A stretch of 63,545 nt of DNA from a virus. Position 1 is the stretch's first letter. Each line of letters starts with the position of its first letter. The notes under the pieces are model-generated. The model was not told where the DNA came from, ran no database searches, and worked only from the letters and a program-made list of their open reading frames with translations. Shown piece by piece: positions 32,617 through 40,386 of this stretch. The stretch spans positions 1 through 63,545 of IMG/VR virus record IMGVR_UViG_3300008450_000035. One strand, 5' to 3'. The position numbers and the translations under genes are program-made.

Positions 32617-32624
32617 ATATTTAT
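32617..32624 (+). promoter_or_regulatory. Putative late promoter box (ATATTTAT)
   Basis: 5 bp before the start at 32630. Confidence 0.6.
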
Positions 32625-32629
32625 CTAAT

Positions 32630-33466
32630 ATGAAAATACAAAACGATGCAATACTATGGTTTAGGAGACGAATAAATGATCCTGAAATAATGGATGTTCT
32701 TAAAGATATTGTTGAGGAGGGGTATGAATATGTTAATCCCTGTGATTATAAGAACAATTTTAAATCTTATTTAAATGACATTGTTTATGGTTCCGTTCAG
32801 ACATTCATAAATTCATATGATGAATTGTATAAAACAAAAAGTGATATGAGGGTTCTTGAGAGTTATATTTATAAATTCATTGAATTTAAATTTGTGAATT
32901 CCATAAAAGAAAATTATGACTATTGGATTGAGGATTGTGATGAAACCCTTAATGAATCTCAGGTTCCACAACGAACAACATCCCTTGTATCAAGATTATA
33001 TGAAGAAGGTAAAAGCATTAAAAAAATAAATGAGATAACGGGAATACCATTTGAGACAATTATTTTATCAATTAAAGATTATTCTATGTTAATTGATTGT
33101 GGAATGGCGTATGAGTTGATTGATCTTCTTTTTAGATATACCAATTTATTAAAGACTAAGTCTGAGTCAAGTGAAGGACAAATTGAGATTAGTTATGAAA
33201 GATTTGGGGGTACGGTAGAATACGGATATAGAACCAAAGAATATGTTTTACATGGTTTTGCCACACCGTATTGGAATGGAGAGTGTGATTTACCAATTGA
33301 TAATACGAACTATTATGACAGGAGGAGAGATAAGGATGAAGACGATGATTGGTTAACAAGTGTCAACATTCCCTTTGAATTTTATAACATATCGGAATTA
33401 ATTGATTGGTTTAATGATGAATACCATCAATTACTTTTGGAGATAATGAAACAATGGGAGGTGTAA
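32630..33466 (+). CDS. RRR-domain protein with second domain (278 aa)
   Basis: Start at 32630 follows the late box. MKIQNDAILWFRRRINDPEI: an RRR helical domain without the usual I-T-E. It contains YVNPCDYKNNF, then an internal LNESQ site near residue 106, then a helix-turn-helix-like SIKKINEITGIPFETI and a beta-rich tail. A two-part polyprotein is possible. Confidence 0.6.
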   Translation: MKIQNDAILWFRRRINDPEIMDVLKDIVEEGYEYVNPCDYKNNFKSYLNDIVYGSVQTFINSYDELYKTKSDMRVLESYIYKFIEFKFVNSIKENYDYWIEDCDETLNESQVPQRTTSLVSRLYEEGKSIKKINEITGIPFETIILSIKDYSMLIDCGMAYELIDLLFRYTNLLKTKSESSEGQIEISYERFGGTVEYGYRTKEYVLHGFATPYWNGECDLPIDNTNYYDRRRDKDEDDDWLTSVNIPFEFYNISELIDWFNDEYHQLLLEIMKQWEV

Positions 33467-33469
33467 TGT

Positions 33470-33829
33470 ATGAAATTTATTATAACTGAATCAAGATATA
33501 GTGACCTTGTAACCAACTATTTGGACATTGGGGTTCATCCCGATTATAATTGGGGACCTGAACTTCACGATTTTTATCGTAAAGAAATTAAATCATACGG
33601 GATTTATGATTTTGTAATTAATGATAATGTTGCATATACCTATTACGGAGAATGGGATGGGTATGATTATATGTATCTGTTATTAATCCAACCTTGGTTG
33701 AGTAGGGAACTGACATCAATGTTCGGTCCAAAGTGGAAACCAATATTTAAGGAATGGTTTGAAAAAAATTCGGGACTTGAGGTTAGGGATATGAAAGTAG
33801 GTGAAAATTTGGGAAACTACATTGATTAA
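33470..33829 (+). CDS. Leader-tagged protein, class C (119 aa)
   Basis: Leader MKFIITESRYSDLV (I-T-E), then an aromatic-rich alpha/beta body. 3 nt after the previous gene. Confidence 0.6.
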   Translation: MKFIITESRYSDLVTNYLDIGVHPDYNWGPELHDFYRKEIKSYGIYDFVINDNVAYTYYGEWDGYDYMYLLLIQPWLSRELTSMFGPKWKPIFKEWFEKNSGLEVRDMKVGENLGNYID

Positions 33830-33830
33830 T

Positions 33831-33838
33831 ATATTTAT
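33831..33838 (+). promoter_or_regulatory. Putative late promoter box (ATATTTAT)
   Basis: 13 bp before the start at 33852. Confidence 0.55.
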
Positions 33839-33851
33839 AAATAAAATAATT

Positions 33852-34334
33852 ATGGGAAAATTTATTATAACAGAAGAAGAAAAAAACTCCATTAGAAAAA
33901 TGTATCTGATGGAAGAAGATGAAACCGCTCAAGCAGATGAGGAGGTAAAAAATATTGATATTAAACAATATTGTTCGGATAGAGGAGCACCATCATGGGT
34001 TACCAAAATACTAAATTCTTTACCTGAAGATAAAAAACAGGAAGCAATAAAAATTATCAAAAACTTTGCAAATGCTATCAGTGGTAAAAGTCTAAAAGAA
34101 TTAATTACTCTTAGAAAAGAAGTTAATGATGAAAAACGAAAAGCCGAATTGTTAAATAAGGGTAGTATGAATGAACAACTTGCCCCTTTGGTTATTGCAG
34201 GTATTTCTATTCCCGCAACTTTATTAATAATCATCGGTATAGTTTTGGTTGCAATTATAATAGTTTTTATTGTTAAAAAAACTAAGAAAAGTCAATATGG
34301 ATGTGGGGGTCCTGGTTGGTGGAATGATTTGTAA
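33852..34334 (+). CDS. Leader-tagged protein with C-terminal TM helix, class D (160 aa)
   Basis: Leader MGKFIITEEEKNSIRKMYLMEED (I-T-E, L-M-E). The middle is a helical domain. Residues about 115-145 form one long hydrophobic helix (SIPATLLIIIGIVLVAIIIV), then a basic stretch and GCGGPGWW. A packaged membrane-active protein is possible. Confidence 0.65.
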   Translation: MGKFIITEEEKNSIRKMYLMEEDETAQADEEVKNIDIKQYCSDRGAPSWVTKILNSLPEDKKQEAIKIIKNFANAISGKSLKELITLRKEVNDEKRKAELLNKGSMNEQLAPLVIAGISIPATLLIIIGIVLVAIIIVFIVKKTKKSQYGCGGPGWWNDL

Positions 34335-34405
34335 TTTTATTTTTTGTTTCATCCATATATAAAAATTATTGAACGAAAATTAAAAGAATTAGAATTAGTT
34401 AAAAT

Positions 34406-34687
34406 ATGAGTCCTAAAGTACCGTTATTTTTTAAACGAAGATTTTATCAAGGTCCATTTGAGAACCAACTTATGCGTAGTATGCAAAAATGGATTGATAA
34501 AGGAGGTAAATCATTTGCGGATTATCAAGTTAATGTGATTAATGATGTTATTGATGAATATTTTTGGTCGTTATATAATATCAGTATTTTTGATGATCTT
34601 GAACTTGGTGAGATTTATAGTTTTGAGGACTTTGTTTCCGATAAATATGGGAAAATAATGAGGGAATACTGGTTTGATAATAATTAG
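34406..34687 (+). CDS. RRR-like helical protein (93 aa)
   Basis: MSPKVPLFFKRRFYQGPFENQ lacks a leader but matches the body of the RRR family (PLFFKRR..., ending DKYGKIMREYW like the gene at 24749). It may be an untagged paralogue. Confidence 0.55.
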   Translation: MSPKVPLFFKRRFYQGPFENQLMRSMQKWIDKGGKSFADYQVNVINDVIDEYFWSLYNISIFDDLELGEIYSFEDFVSDKYGKIMREYWFDNN

Positions 34688-34696
34688 TAATTATAT

Positions 34697-34724
34697 CCCC
34701 ACCTCATCAGTGGGGTTTTTTATT
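34697..34724 (+). terminator. Intrinsic terminator
   Basis: CCCCAC/GTGGGG stem then TTTTTTATTTTT. Late box 6 bp downstream. Confidence 0.8.
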
Positions 34725-34730
34725 TTTCAT

Positions 34731-34738
34731 ATATTTAT
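34731..34738 (+). promoter_or_regulatory. Putative late promoter box (ATATTTAT)
   Basis: 5 bp before the start at 34744. Confidence 0.6.
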
Positions 34739-34743
34739 CTAAT

Positions 34744-35049
34744 ATGAAATATATCATTACCGAAACACAGGATAAAAAAATACAATCATTTGTAAGACGA
34801 CTTAATATTGTTGATGATTTTATTTCTATGTTGGATCCTAAAGATATTTGTAAATATTGGAACAACACAGATAAAGATGCGTTATTTTTTGCTGATGATG
34901 TTCTTGTTGGTGCAGTATGGGTAGTTAACGAAACCCTTGGAATTAAAAATTCATATGACAATAAAGAACTTTATAAATTTCTTGAGGATGCTGGTTATTA
35001 CGATAAACTAATTAAAATATTTCATAACTCATTTGAATTATGCGAATAA
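34744..35049 (+). CDS. Leader-tagged RRR-domain protein, class C (101 aa)
   Basis: Leader MKYIITETQ (I-T-E), then FVRRLNIVDDFISMLDPKDICKYW, closely matching the second unit of the protein at 22371 (DLDPNDICKYW). Overlaps the next start. Confidence 0.65.
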   Translation: MKYIITETQDKKIQSFVRRLNIVDDFISMLDPKDICKYWNNTDKDALFFADDVLVGAVWVVNETLGIKNSYDNKELYKFLEDAGYYDKLIKIFHNSFELCE

Positions 35050-35369
35050 TAATAACTGAAAATCAAAAATATGTTCTCCGAAGAGTCCAACAATTTATTG
35101 ATATTGTTGAGGAACAGATAGAGGGGTATGAATTAAATGAAGATGGTGCTTGGTGGTGTAGACATAATACCCCAAATACTTTTTTGGATCAGGTTAGAGA
35201 TAGATCGATTGAAGAGTTTGTTAATAATAACTGGGATTTCTTTCATGATGATTCTGAAAAGGGTGGTGCAAATATGGATATCAGTATGTTAAATAACATT
35301 GTTGAACGGGAATATGGAAACTATATTAAGAACTTGTTTGTTCGTAAATGTAATAAATCACGATTTTAA
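35040..35369 (+). CDS. Leader-tagged RRR-like helical protein, class C (109 aa)
   Basis: Leader MRIIITENQ (I-T-E), then VLRRVQQFIDIVEEQIEG and an acidic helical body. Starts inside the previous gene's end. Confidence 0.65.
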   Translation: MRIIITENQKYVLRRVQQFIDIVEEQIEGYELNEDGAWWCRHNTPNTFLDQVRDRSIEEFVNNNWDFFHDDSEKGGANMDISMLNNIVEREYGNYIKNLFVRKCNKSRF

Positions 35370-35371
35370 TT

Positions 35372-35722
35372 ATGAAATACATTATCACAGAATCTCAATT
35401 TAAAACTAGAATTTACGATAAGTTCCTTAATATGTTGGTGAAAGAAACCGAAATATTTGGCGGTAAAAAACATAAGTATATGTCATATGAATATGTTGCG
35501 TTCATAAAATATCCCCATTCTGAAAGAATACCTTCTGATTTGGCATTTAATGACCCTGAAGAATATACATTCACAACACCAGGAGGATTGATGGAAGAAT
35601 GGTTACAATTAATTGGGGTTGATATAAAAAATTCACCTTATTTAGGTAAACAACTTTGGGATGAGTATTTGGATAGATTACGCATTAAAGTGATAGACTA
35701 CATCCAAAATTATATTAACTAA
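35372..35722 (+). CDS. Leader-tagged protein, class C (116 aa)
   Basis: Leader MKYIITESQ (I-T-E), helical body with no recognised family. Immediately followed by a remnant of another class C leader. Confidence 0.6.
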   Translation: MKYIITESQFKTRIYDKFLNMLVKETEIFGGKKHKYMSYEYVAFIKYPHSERIPSDLAFNDPEEYTFTTPGGLMEEWLQLIGVDIKNSPYLGKQLWDEYLDRLRIKVIDYIQNYIN

Positions 35723-35746
35723 ATGAAATATATTATCATTTATTAA
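35723..35746 (+). pseudogene. Vestigial class C leader (MKYIIIY-stop)
   Basis: ATGAAATATATTATCA matches the first 16 bases of the gene at 36963, then diverges and stops after seven codons. It starts right after a tagged gene's stop, where another tagged gene would be expected. Probably the stub of a deleted cassette. Confidence 0.4.
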
Positions 35747-35772
35747 AAAAATAAATCAATTATAATGTTGTT

Positions 35773-35952
35773 ATGAACAATTCACAGAAAGCAGAAAAGT
35801 ATAATCAATTAATGTTTGAATATACAAGAGTACAAAACCAAATTTCATCTATTAAGGGTGAATCCATTGATTTAAATCAAAAACAAATAAACGAAATTAG
35901 AGAACTTGAGAATAGATTAAGATTTTTAATGGAATCCGCATCTCGTTTATAA
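35773..35952 (+). CDS. Small coiled-coil protein (59 aa)
   Basis: MNNSQKAEKYNQLMFEYTRV..., a single long helix with heptad-like Leu/Ile spacing. One nt before the next gene. No family recognised. Confidence 0.5.
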   Translation: MNNSQKAEKYNQLMFEYTRVQNQISSIKGESIDLNQKQINEIRELENRLRFLMESASRL

Positions 35953-35953
35953 T

Positions 35954-36586
35954 ATGGCTTACATTGAACATAATTTTTTTCCTTTAAAAGTTTGGGTTAG
36001 AAACGAGTATTTCTATCAAGGTAAAAAAGGTTTGGGTGAATTTACTCAAGGAGTTATTGTTTCCGTTAGATGTATGCCTGGACAAGCGGCATTATTCCAA
36101 GTCCTATTAGAAAATGGTGTGATGAGGGATAAGTTACCGTCACACGCATTGCTTACAGAACCAAAATTACCTGATCCGGATCTTCCATTTCATTTTTTAC
36201 AGTTATGGAATTGTTTTTCATATAATTTTACATTGTTTCATTTGAGTTATGTATATGATACGAATGTTGAAGTGTTTATGAAAGATAAAAAATGGTATTC
36301 AGGTAGTTATTATGCGACTATTAACTGGGGTTCAAATGATATGAATACGGATTTGACATTGGCTGAAGATCCAATGGAACATAAATCACACCACATTATT
36401 TTATTAGACAACGGGCAAATTGCACTACAACCAAACAACAGAATCAAATGGTCGGAACCATCTTTTGTCACAAAACCATTCCCTGATAAACCAGATTTTT
36501 TGGTTAATAAAGATTGGTTTAATACTGAAGGTTTTGATAAATGGAATACCGAAGATTCTGAAAGAATGTTTTACGATACTGAATAA
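35954..36586 (+). CDS. Hypothetical protein (210 aa)
   Basis: Untagged, beta-rich with many aromatic residues. The first half (VRNEYFYQGKKGLGEFTQGVIVSVRC) looks like an SH3-like barrel segment. The second half has SYYATINWGSNDMNTDLT. No family recognised. Confidence 0.55.
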   Translation: MAYIEHNFFPLKVWVRNEYFYQGKKGLGEFTQGVIVSVRCMPGQAALFQVLLENGVMRDKLPSHALLTEPKLPDPDLPFHFLQLWNCFSYNFTLFHLSYVYDTNVEVFMKDKKWYSGSYYATINWGSNDMNTDLTLAEDPMEHKSHHIILLDNGQIALQPNNRIKWSEPSFVTKPFPDKPDFLVNKDWFNTEGFDKWNTEDSERMFYDTE

Positions 36587-36590
36587 TCAT

Positions 36591-36598
36591 ATATTTAT
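36591..36598 (+). promoter_or_regulatory. Putative late promoter box (ATATTTAT)
   Basis: 6 bp before the start at 36605. Confidence 0.6.
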
Positions 36599-36604
36599 TT
36601 GTAT

Positions 36605-36952
36605 ATGAAAATAATAATTTCCGAATCTCAAAAAAGTCGGATGTATTCTATAATACAAAATCTGATTGACTCCGAGTTGAACAAAATTCGTGAGGAGTCA
36701 GAAAATTGGGGTTTGGGTGAGATGGATGAACTTGATGAAATCCAATCAATAGAAAGGATTGAGGTTGACAATATATCTACAGTGGATGGGGTTAAAGTTT
36801 ATATTAATATCTATAAAAATTCACAAAGAAATGATTTTCAAAACACCCGTGGAGAATTACAATATTATATTCAAGACATCATACCAAATATAAAAATATT
36901 TATAAACGATATAATTGATGAAAGGACATTTGGACCTGGAATTGATTGGTAA
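36605..36952 (+). CDS. Leader-tagged protein, class C (115 aa)
   Basis: Start at 36605 gives MKIIISESQ (I-S-E). The body is an acidic alpha/beta domain. No family recognised. Confidence 0.6.
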   Translation: MKIIISESQKSRMYSIIQNLIDSELNKIREESENWGLGEMDELDEIQSIERIEVDNISTVDGVKVYINIYKNSQRNDFQNTRGELQYYIQDIIPNIKIFINDIIDERTFGPGIDW

Positions 36953-36962
36953 ATAATTGGTT

Positions 36963-37640
36963 ATGAAATATATTATCACAGAATCACAACATAATTTTAT
37001 TAAAAGAAGGTATTCCTTTATAAGACAACTAATGGATAGGGAACTTGTTGATCAAGAACCTTGTTATTACAAATATCATGGGACAGGATTCAATAGTTAT
37101 AAGCAAGCTGTTTTAGAAGGTGTTACAGAATTTGTTATGCAAGACTTCCCTAATTTTTTTGATATGGATGAGGGTGAATCTGATGAAAAGTGGTATATGA
37201 TACACGATAGTTTAGAGGGTTTATTTAGTGAAGAAATTGAGTACCATTATGACAATGCCGATTGTAGTGAATATGAAGAGGGTTATCTGAATGAGTCTAA
37301 TGTTATTAGTGAATTGGATAGAAACTGGATGGATTCGGAGTATGAAGAACAATATGATAGAATTAAGAAAGGTATTATTAGAAGTATTAAAAAGATGATG
37401 ACATCATATGGTGAAAATGAAAGAGTAATTAATGTATATGGTGAAAATGAAAAAATTTTGATGTCATATCTTAAACAAAGTCGCGAATTATATTACGATA
37501 GATCAATCTCAGATATAATGGAAAACACATTACCCCACCCAATATGGTTCGTGAATGGTAAATATATTATGAGTGAAGTTTTTGAATCGTTTTTCCCTAA
37601 TGAACAAGTTAAACGATGTTCCAGTGCAAATATAGTTTAA
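36963..37640 (+). CDS. Leader-tagged two-domain protein, class C (225 aa)
   Basis: Leader MKYIITESQ (I-T-E), then a helical RRR-type domain (FIKRRYSFIRQLM) with EPCYYKYH. An internal YLNESN site near residue 116 precedes a second domain. Fits the polyprotein pattern. Confidence 0.65.
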   Translation: MKYIITESQHNFIKRRYSFIRQLMDRELVDQEPCYYKYHGTGFNSYKQAVLEGVTEFVMQDFPNFFDMDEGESDEKWYMIHDSLEGLFSEEIEYHYDNADCSEYEEGYLNESNVISELDRNWMDSEYEEQYDRIKKGIIRSIKKMMTSYGENERVINVYGENEKILMSYLKQSRELYYDRSISDIMENTLPHPIWFVNGKYIMSEVFESFFPNEQVKRCSSANIV

Positions 37641-37657
37641 TTTTATTCCACCTAATG

Positions 37658-37665
37658 ATATTTAT
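37658..37665 (+). promoter_or_regulatory. Putative late promoter box (ATATTTAT)
   Basis: 14 bp before the start at 37680. Confidence 0.5.
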
Positions 37666-37679
37666 TAATAAAGTAAAAT

Positions 37680-38243
37680 ATGAAGAATTTATTTATTATA
37701 GAAGAAAGTGAAAGAAATAGAATTTTAGGTATGCATGAAAATGCAACTAAAAATCAATATCTAACCGAAAATGAGGAGATGTCCGAACAAGTTGGTGCGG
37801 GTATCAAATCAAAGTTTGCTGGTTTAGGTGCAAGAGTTAAAACAACAGCTCAAAATTTGAAAACTGCGGTAACACCTACGACAACACAAGAAAGAATCAC
37901 AGATAGTCCTAAATTGAATGCTGCTCTTGCAAGAATTAAATCAAGAGCTGGTTCTTTTGAAAAGATTGTTTCTGATTTGAATACTGATTTGAATGAGATA
38001 GTTACTCAGGCAACAAACTTTACAGGTGCAAATAACCCATTTAGATTTGAGGCACAACAATTATTGGATTTAACTAATACTTATAGAACTTTATTATCTC
38101 AGGTTAGTACAACAAATACTCAAATGAAGTCGTTCCAATTCAAAAAACCTGAATTAACCGCACCAGCAGCGGCAACAACTACACCGGCAGCAACAACTAC
38201 AACAACTACTACTGCACCGGCATCAACAACACAGACGGCTTAA
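37680..38243 (+). CDS. Leader-tagged protein, class D, low-complexity tail (187 aa)
   Basis: Leader MKNLFIIEESERNRILGMHEN (I-I-E), then YLTENEE (L-T-E). Helical middle and a Thr/Ala/Pro-rich tail (residues about 162-187). Possibly a virion linker or scaffold-like protein. Confidence 0.65.
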   Translation: MKNLFIIEESERNRILGMHENATKNQYLTENEEMSEQVGAGIKSKFAGLGARVKTTAQNLKTAVTPTTTQERITDSPKLNAALARIKSRAGSFEKIVSDLNTDLNEIVTQATNFTGANNPFRFEAQQLLDLTNTYRTLLSQVSTTNTQMKSFQFKKPELTAPAAATTTPAATTTTTTTAPASTTQTA

Positions 38244-38246
38244 AAT

Positions 38247-38681
38247 ATGAAAAAAGTAATTAGACTAACGGAATCAGATTTAACAAGGATTGTTAAAAGA
38301 GTAATAAATGAACAACTTAGTTTGGGTGATTTAGGAAAATTACCTACAGTTGATATTAACAAACCTAAAAATGTAAGTAAAAAAGGTTCAATTAAAGATA
38401 TTGCAAATAAAAATTTTAAAAACAAAGAAGATTTTAATCATGTTTATAAAATGACTCAAGATCCTAATACTACTTGGGTTATAGTATCTTCTACAGGAGA
38501 TGTTAAGGTTGCTGGAGTCTCAAAAAATTTAAGTGGTAAACAACTAAAGTCATCGGATTTTATTGATTTAACTAATGGTGGTGAAATTACCCTTAAACCA
38601 AAAAATAAAGAAATAAATGCGGTTATGTACATCCAATTAGGTCGTAATGGGTCTATTGAATCTGGGATGGTATGGGACTAA
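38247..38681 (+). CDS. Leader-tagged protein, class B (144 aa)
   Basis: Leader MKKVIRLTESDLTRIVKRVI then NEQ (I-N-E). Beta-rich body from residue 30. 3 nt after the previous gene, so likely co-transcribed. Confidence 0.65.
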   Translation: MKKVIRLTESDLTRIVKRVINEQLSLGDLGKLPTVDINKPKNVSKKGSIKDIANKNFKNKEDFNHVYKMTQDPNTTWVIVSSTGDVKVAGVSKNLSGKQLKSSDFIDLTNGGEITLKPKNKEINAVMYIQLGRNGSIESGMVWD

Positions 38682-38703
38682 AATAAACAAATAGAATAAT
38701 ATT

Positions 38704-39306
38704 ATGGACGATAGAATTTTAAAAAATGAAATAATGAAAGAAATTAAACGAAGAGGACTTCTTGAACAAGAGGAACAGGACGAAAGAGAAGATGATTCTG
38801 ATGTTGAGGAAACGGAAGAAGGACTTTATAAATTACCGTCAAAAACAATCAAAATTTTAACTGATAGAATTAAAGACGAATACACCGCACACTATTTTTA
38901 TAGAGCGGCAACAAATTGGTGTAGAGATAAAAACTATAAGAAGGCGGCAGAATTTTTCAGTAATGAGGCTGATGACGAATTAACTCACGCGAAAAAAATT
39001 CAAGAGTATATGGTGGATTTTAACATCATACCTCAAATCCCTCAGGCACCAATTGATCACAAATTTGACAATCTTATTGAGATAGTTCACGGAGCCTACA
39101 AAATGGAATTGGGATTGATGAAGTCATATAACGAAGATTCTCAAGAGTTGTTTTCCAATGATATGTCAACCTTTGATTTTTTAACTGAGTTTAGAGAAAT
39201 CCAAAGAGGTGCTGTTATTGAATACAATGATTTGATTAATGGTAGTCAATTAGTTGACACTAAAGATAAATTCCAAGTACTATACTTTGAACAAACTTAT
39301 TTTTAA
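38704..39306 (+). CDS. Leader-tagged ferritin-like protein (200 aa)
   Basis: Residues 1-35 are a helical, acidic leader with LLEQEE (L-L-E) near 18-23. Residues about 45-195 match the ferritin-like four-helix bundle: RIKDEYTAHYFYRAATNW with Glu in helix 1, FFSNEADDELTHAKKIQEYM with the E..H metal-site pattern, and a later MELGLMKSYNEDSQELF. Predicted to bind iron or act in oxidative defence (Dps/bacterioferritin/rubrerythrin group). If the leader is a capsid tag, this would be a packaged ferritin-like protein. Confidence 0.75.
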   Translation: MDDRILKNEIMKEIKRRGLLEQEEQDEREDDSDVEETEEGLYKLPSKTIKILTDRIKDEYTAHYFYRAATNWCRDKNYKKAAEFFSNEADDELTHAKKIQEYMVDFNIIPQIPQAPIDHKFDNLIEIVHGAYKMELGLMKSYNEDSQELFSNDMSTFDFLTEFREIQRGAVIEYNDLINGSQLVDTKDKFQVLYFEQTYF

Positions 39307-39328
39307 TAAAATAAATATACAAATTAAA

Positions 39329-39358
39329 ACCTCATCCTTTGGTGGGGTTTTTTTATTT
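39329..39358 (+). terminator. Intrinsic terminator
   Basis: AACCTCA/TGGGGTT stem with G-T pairing, then a run of eight T. Late box 6 bp downstream. Confidence 0.65.
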
Positions 39359-39363
39359 TCATT

Positions 39364-39371
39364 ATATTTAT
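39364..39371 (+). promoter_or_regulatory. Putative late promoter box (ATATTTAT)
   Basis: 4 bp before the start at 39376. Confidence 0.6.
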
Positions 39372-39375
39372 CGTT

Positions 39376-39900
39376 ATGGTAGTAGAATTAACTAAAGAAC
39401 AAGAAAAAGGTTTTGAGATTTTAACAAGAACATTAATACGAAAATTCCCATACATTAAAAGTTTAAAACTGATTAACGGTAGTGCATATCATATATGGAT
39501 ACAATTTGAAGTTGAGTTCTTTAGTTTTTTAACTTTTTACAATGCTCCACCAAATGATTTTTATACAAAATATGGGGCAAAAGGAATTTATGAGTACTTT
39601 AAAAGTAGCACACCCAGTCATTACACATTTACTATGGTTGGTGGTGATTCAGTAGAAGAATTTGGTAATGAATTTAATAAAAATTTTATAAAAATAATTA
39701 ATATTCTTTACGAATCATTACCTGAACAATATATTAAATTTAAAGAAGATTGGTATGAAAAATCCCCAATAGAATTGGGGATTAGTTCATTTTATGTTGT
39801 GGTTGATAAGAGTAAAGAAACCCCCACTCTCCGAGATACGTTAGATCCTGAATATGAAAGTGCTAGACAATCTCTATATCCATCAGAATCACCCGACTGA
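39376..39900 (+). CDS. Hypothetical protein (174 aa)
   Basis: Untagged alpha/beta protein (MVVELTKEQEKGFEILTRTL) under a late-type box. Overlaps the convergent FKBP gene by 12 nt. No family recognised. Confidence 0.6.
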   Translation: MVVELTKEQEKGFEILTRTLIRKFPYIKSLKLINGSAYHIWIQFEVEFFSFLTFYNAPPNDFYTKYGAKGIYEYFKSSTPSHYTFTMVGGDSVEEFGNEFNKNFIKIINILYESLPEQYIKFKEDWYEKSPIELGISSFYVVVDKSKETPTLRDTLDPEYESARQSLYPSESPD

Positions 39901-40314
39901 TACTACCTCAAGTTCAAAAATTAATTTCTTACCTGATAGAGGGTGATTTGCATCTAATGTAACAGTTTCTTCATTAACTGCAAGTACGGTAACATTAACA
40001 GGACCTCCTGGAGTCATTGCTTGTAACATATCACCAACTTTAATTCCTTCAGGAACTTGATTTTTTTGTACTTCAGATACCATCATTTCGTTTGGTTGTC
40101 CGTAAGCATTCTCAGGTTCTATCTCTACTGTTCTTTTTTCACCCACTTCCATATCAATCAAACCATCTTCAAAACCTTTAATAAGAGTCCCCTCACCAAG
40201 TTTAACTGTAATTGGTTCCCTTCCCTCATTCAATGATGAATCAAAAATAGAACCATCTTCTAATTTACCTGTGTAGTGTACTGTTACCAGGTCTCCATTT
40301 TGTATTTTTGCCAT
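39889..40314 (-). CDS. SlyD-like FKBP peptidyl-prolyl isomerase
   Basis: 141 aa. FKBP core split around an insert: VTVHYTGKLEDGSIFDSS, LIKGFEDGLIDMEVGEKR and a terminal LSGKKLIFELEVV, with an IF-type flap domain between about 70 and 120. This is the SlyD architecture; the metal-binding His/Cys tail of E. coli SlyD is absent. A folding helper for prolyl bonds, unusual in phages. No leader tag and minus strand, so probably acquired separately. Confidence 0.88.
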   Translation of the reverse strand: MAKIQNGDLVTVHYTGKLEDGSIFDSSLNEGREPITVKLGEGTLIKGFEDGLIDMEVGEKRTVEIEPENAYGQPNEMMVSEVQKNQVPEGIKVGDMLQAMTPGGPVNVTVLAVNEETVTLDANHPLSGKKLIFELEVVSVG

Positions 40315-40373
40315 AATAATATTGTTTTTGATAAGTGTATGAGTATTTTTTCGTATAGTAAAATGTTTTGATG

Positions 40374-40381
40374 ATATTTAT
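40374..40381 (+). promoter_or_regulatory. Putative late promoter box (ATATTTAT)
   Basis: 5 bp before the start at 40387. Confidence 0.55.
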
Positions 40382-40386
40382 TTTAT

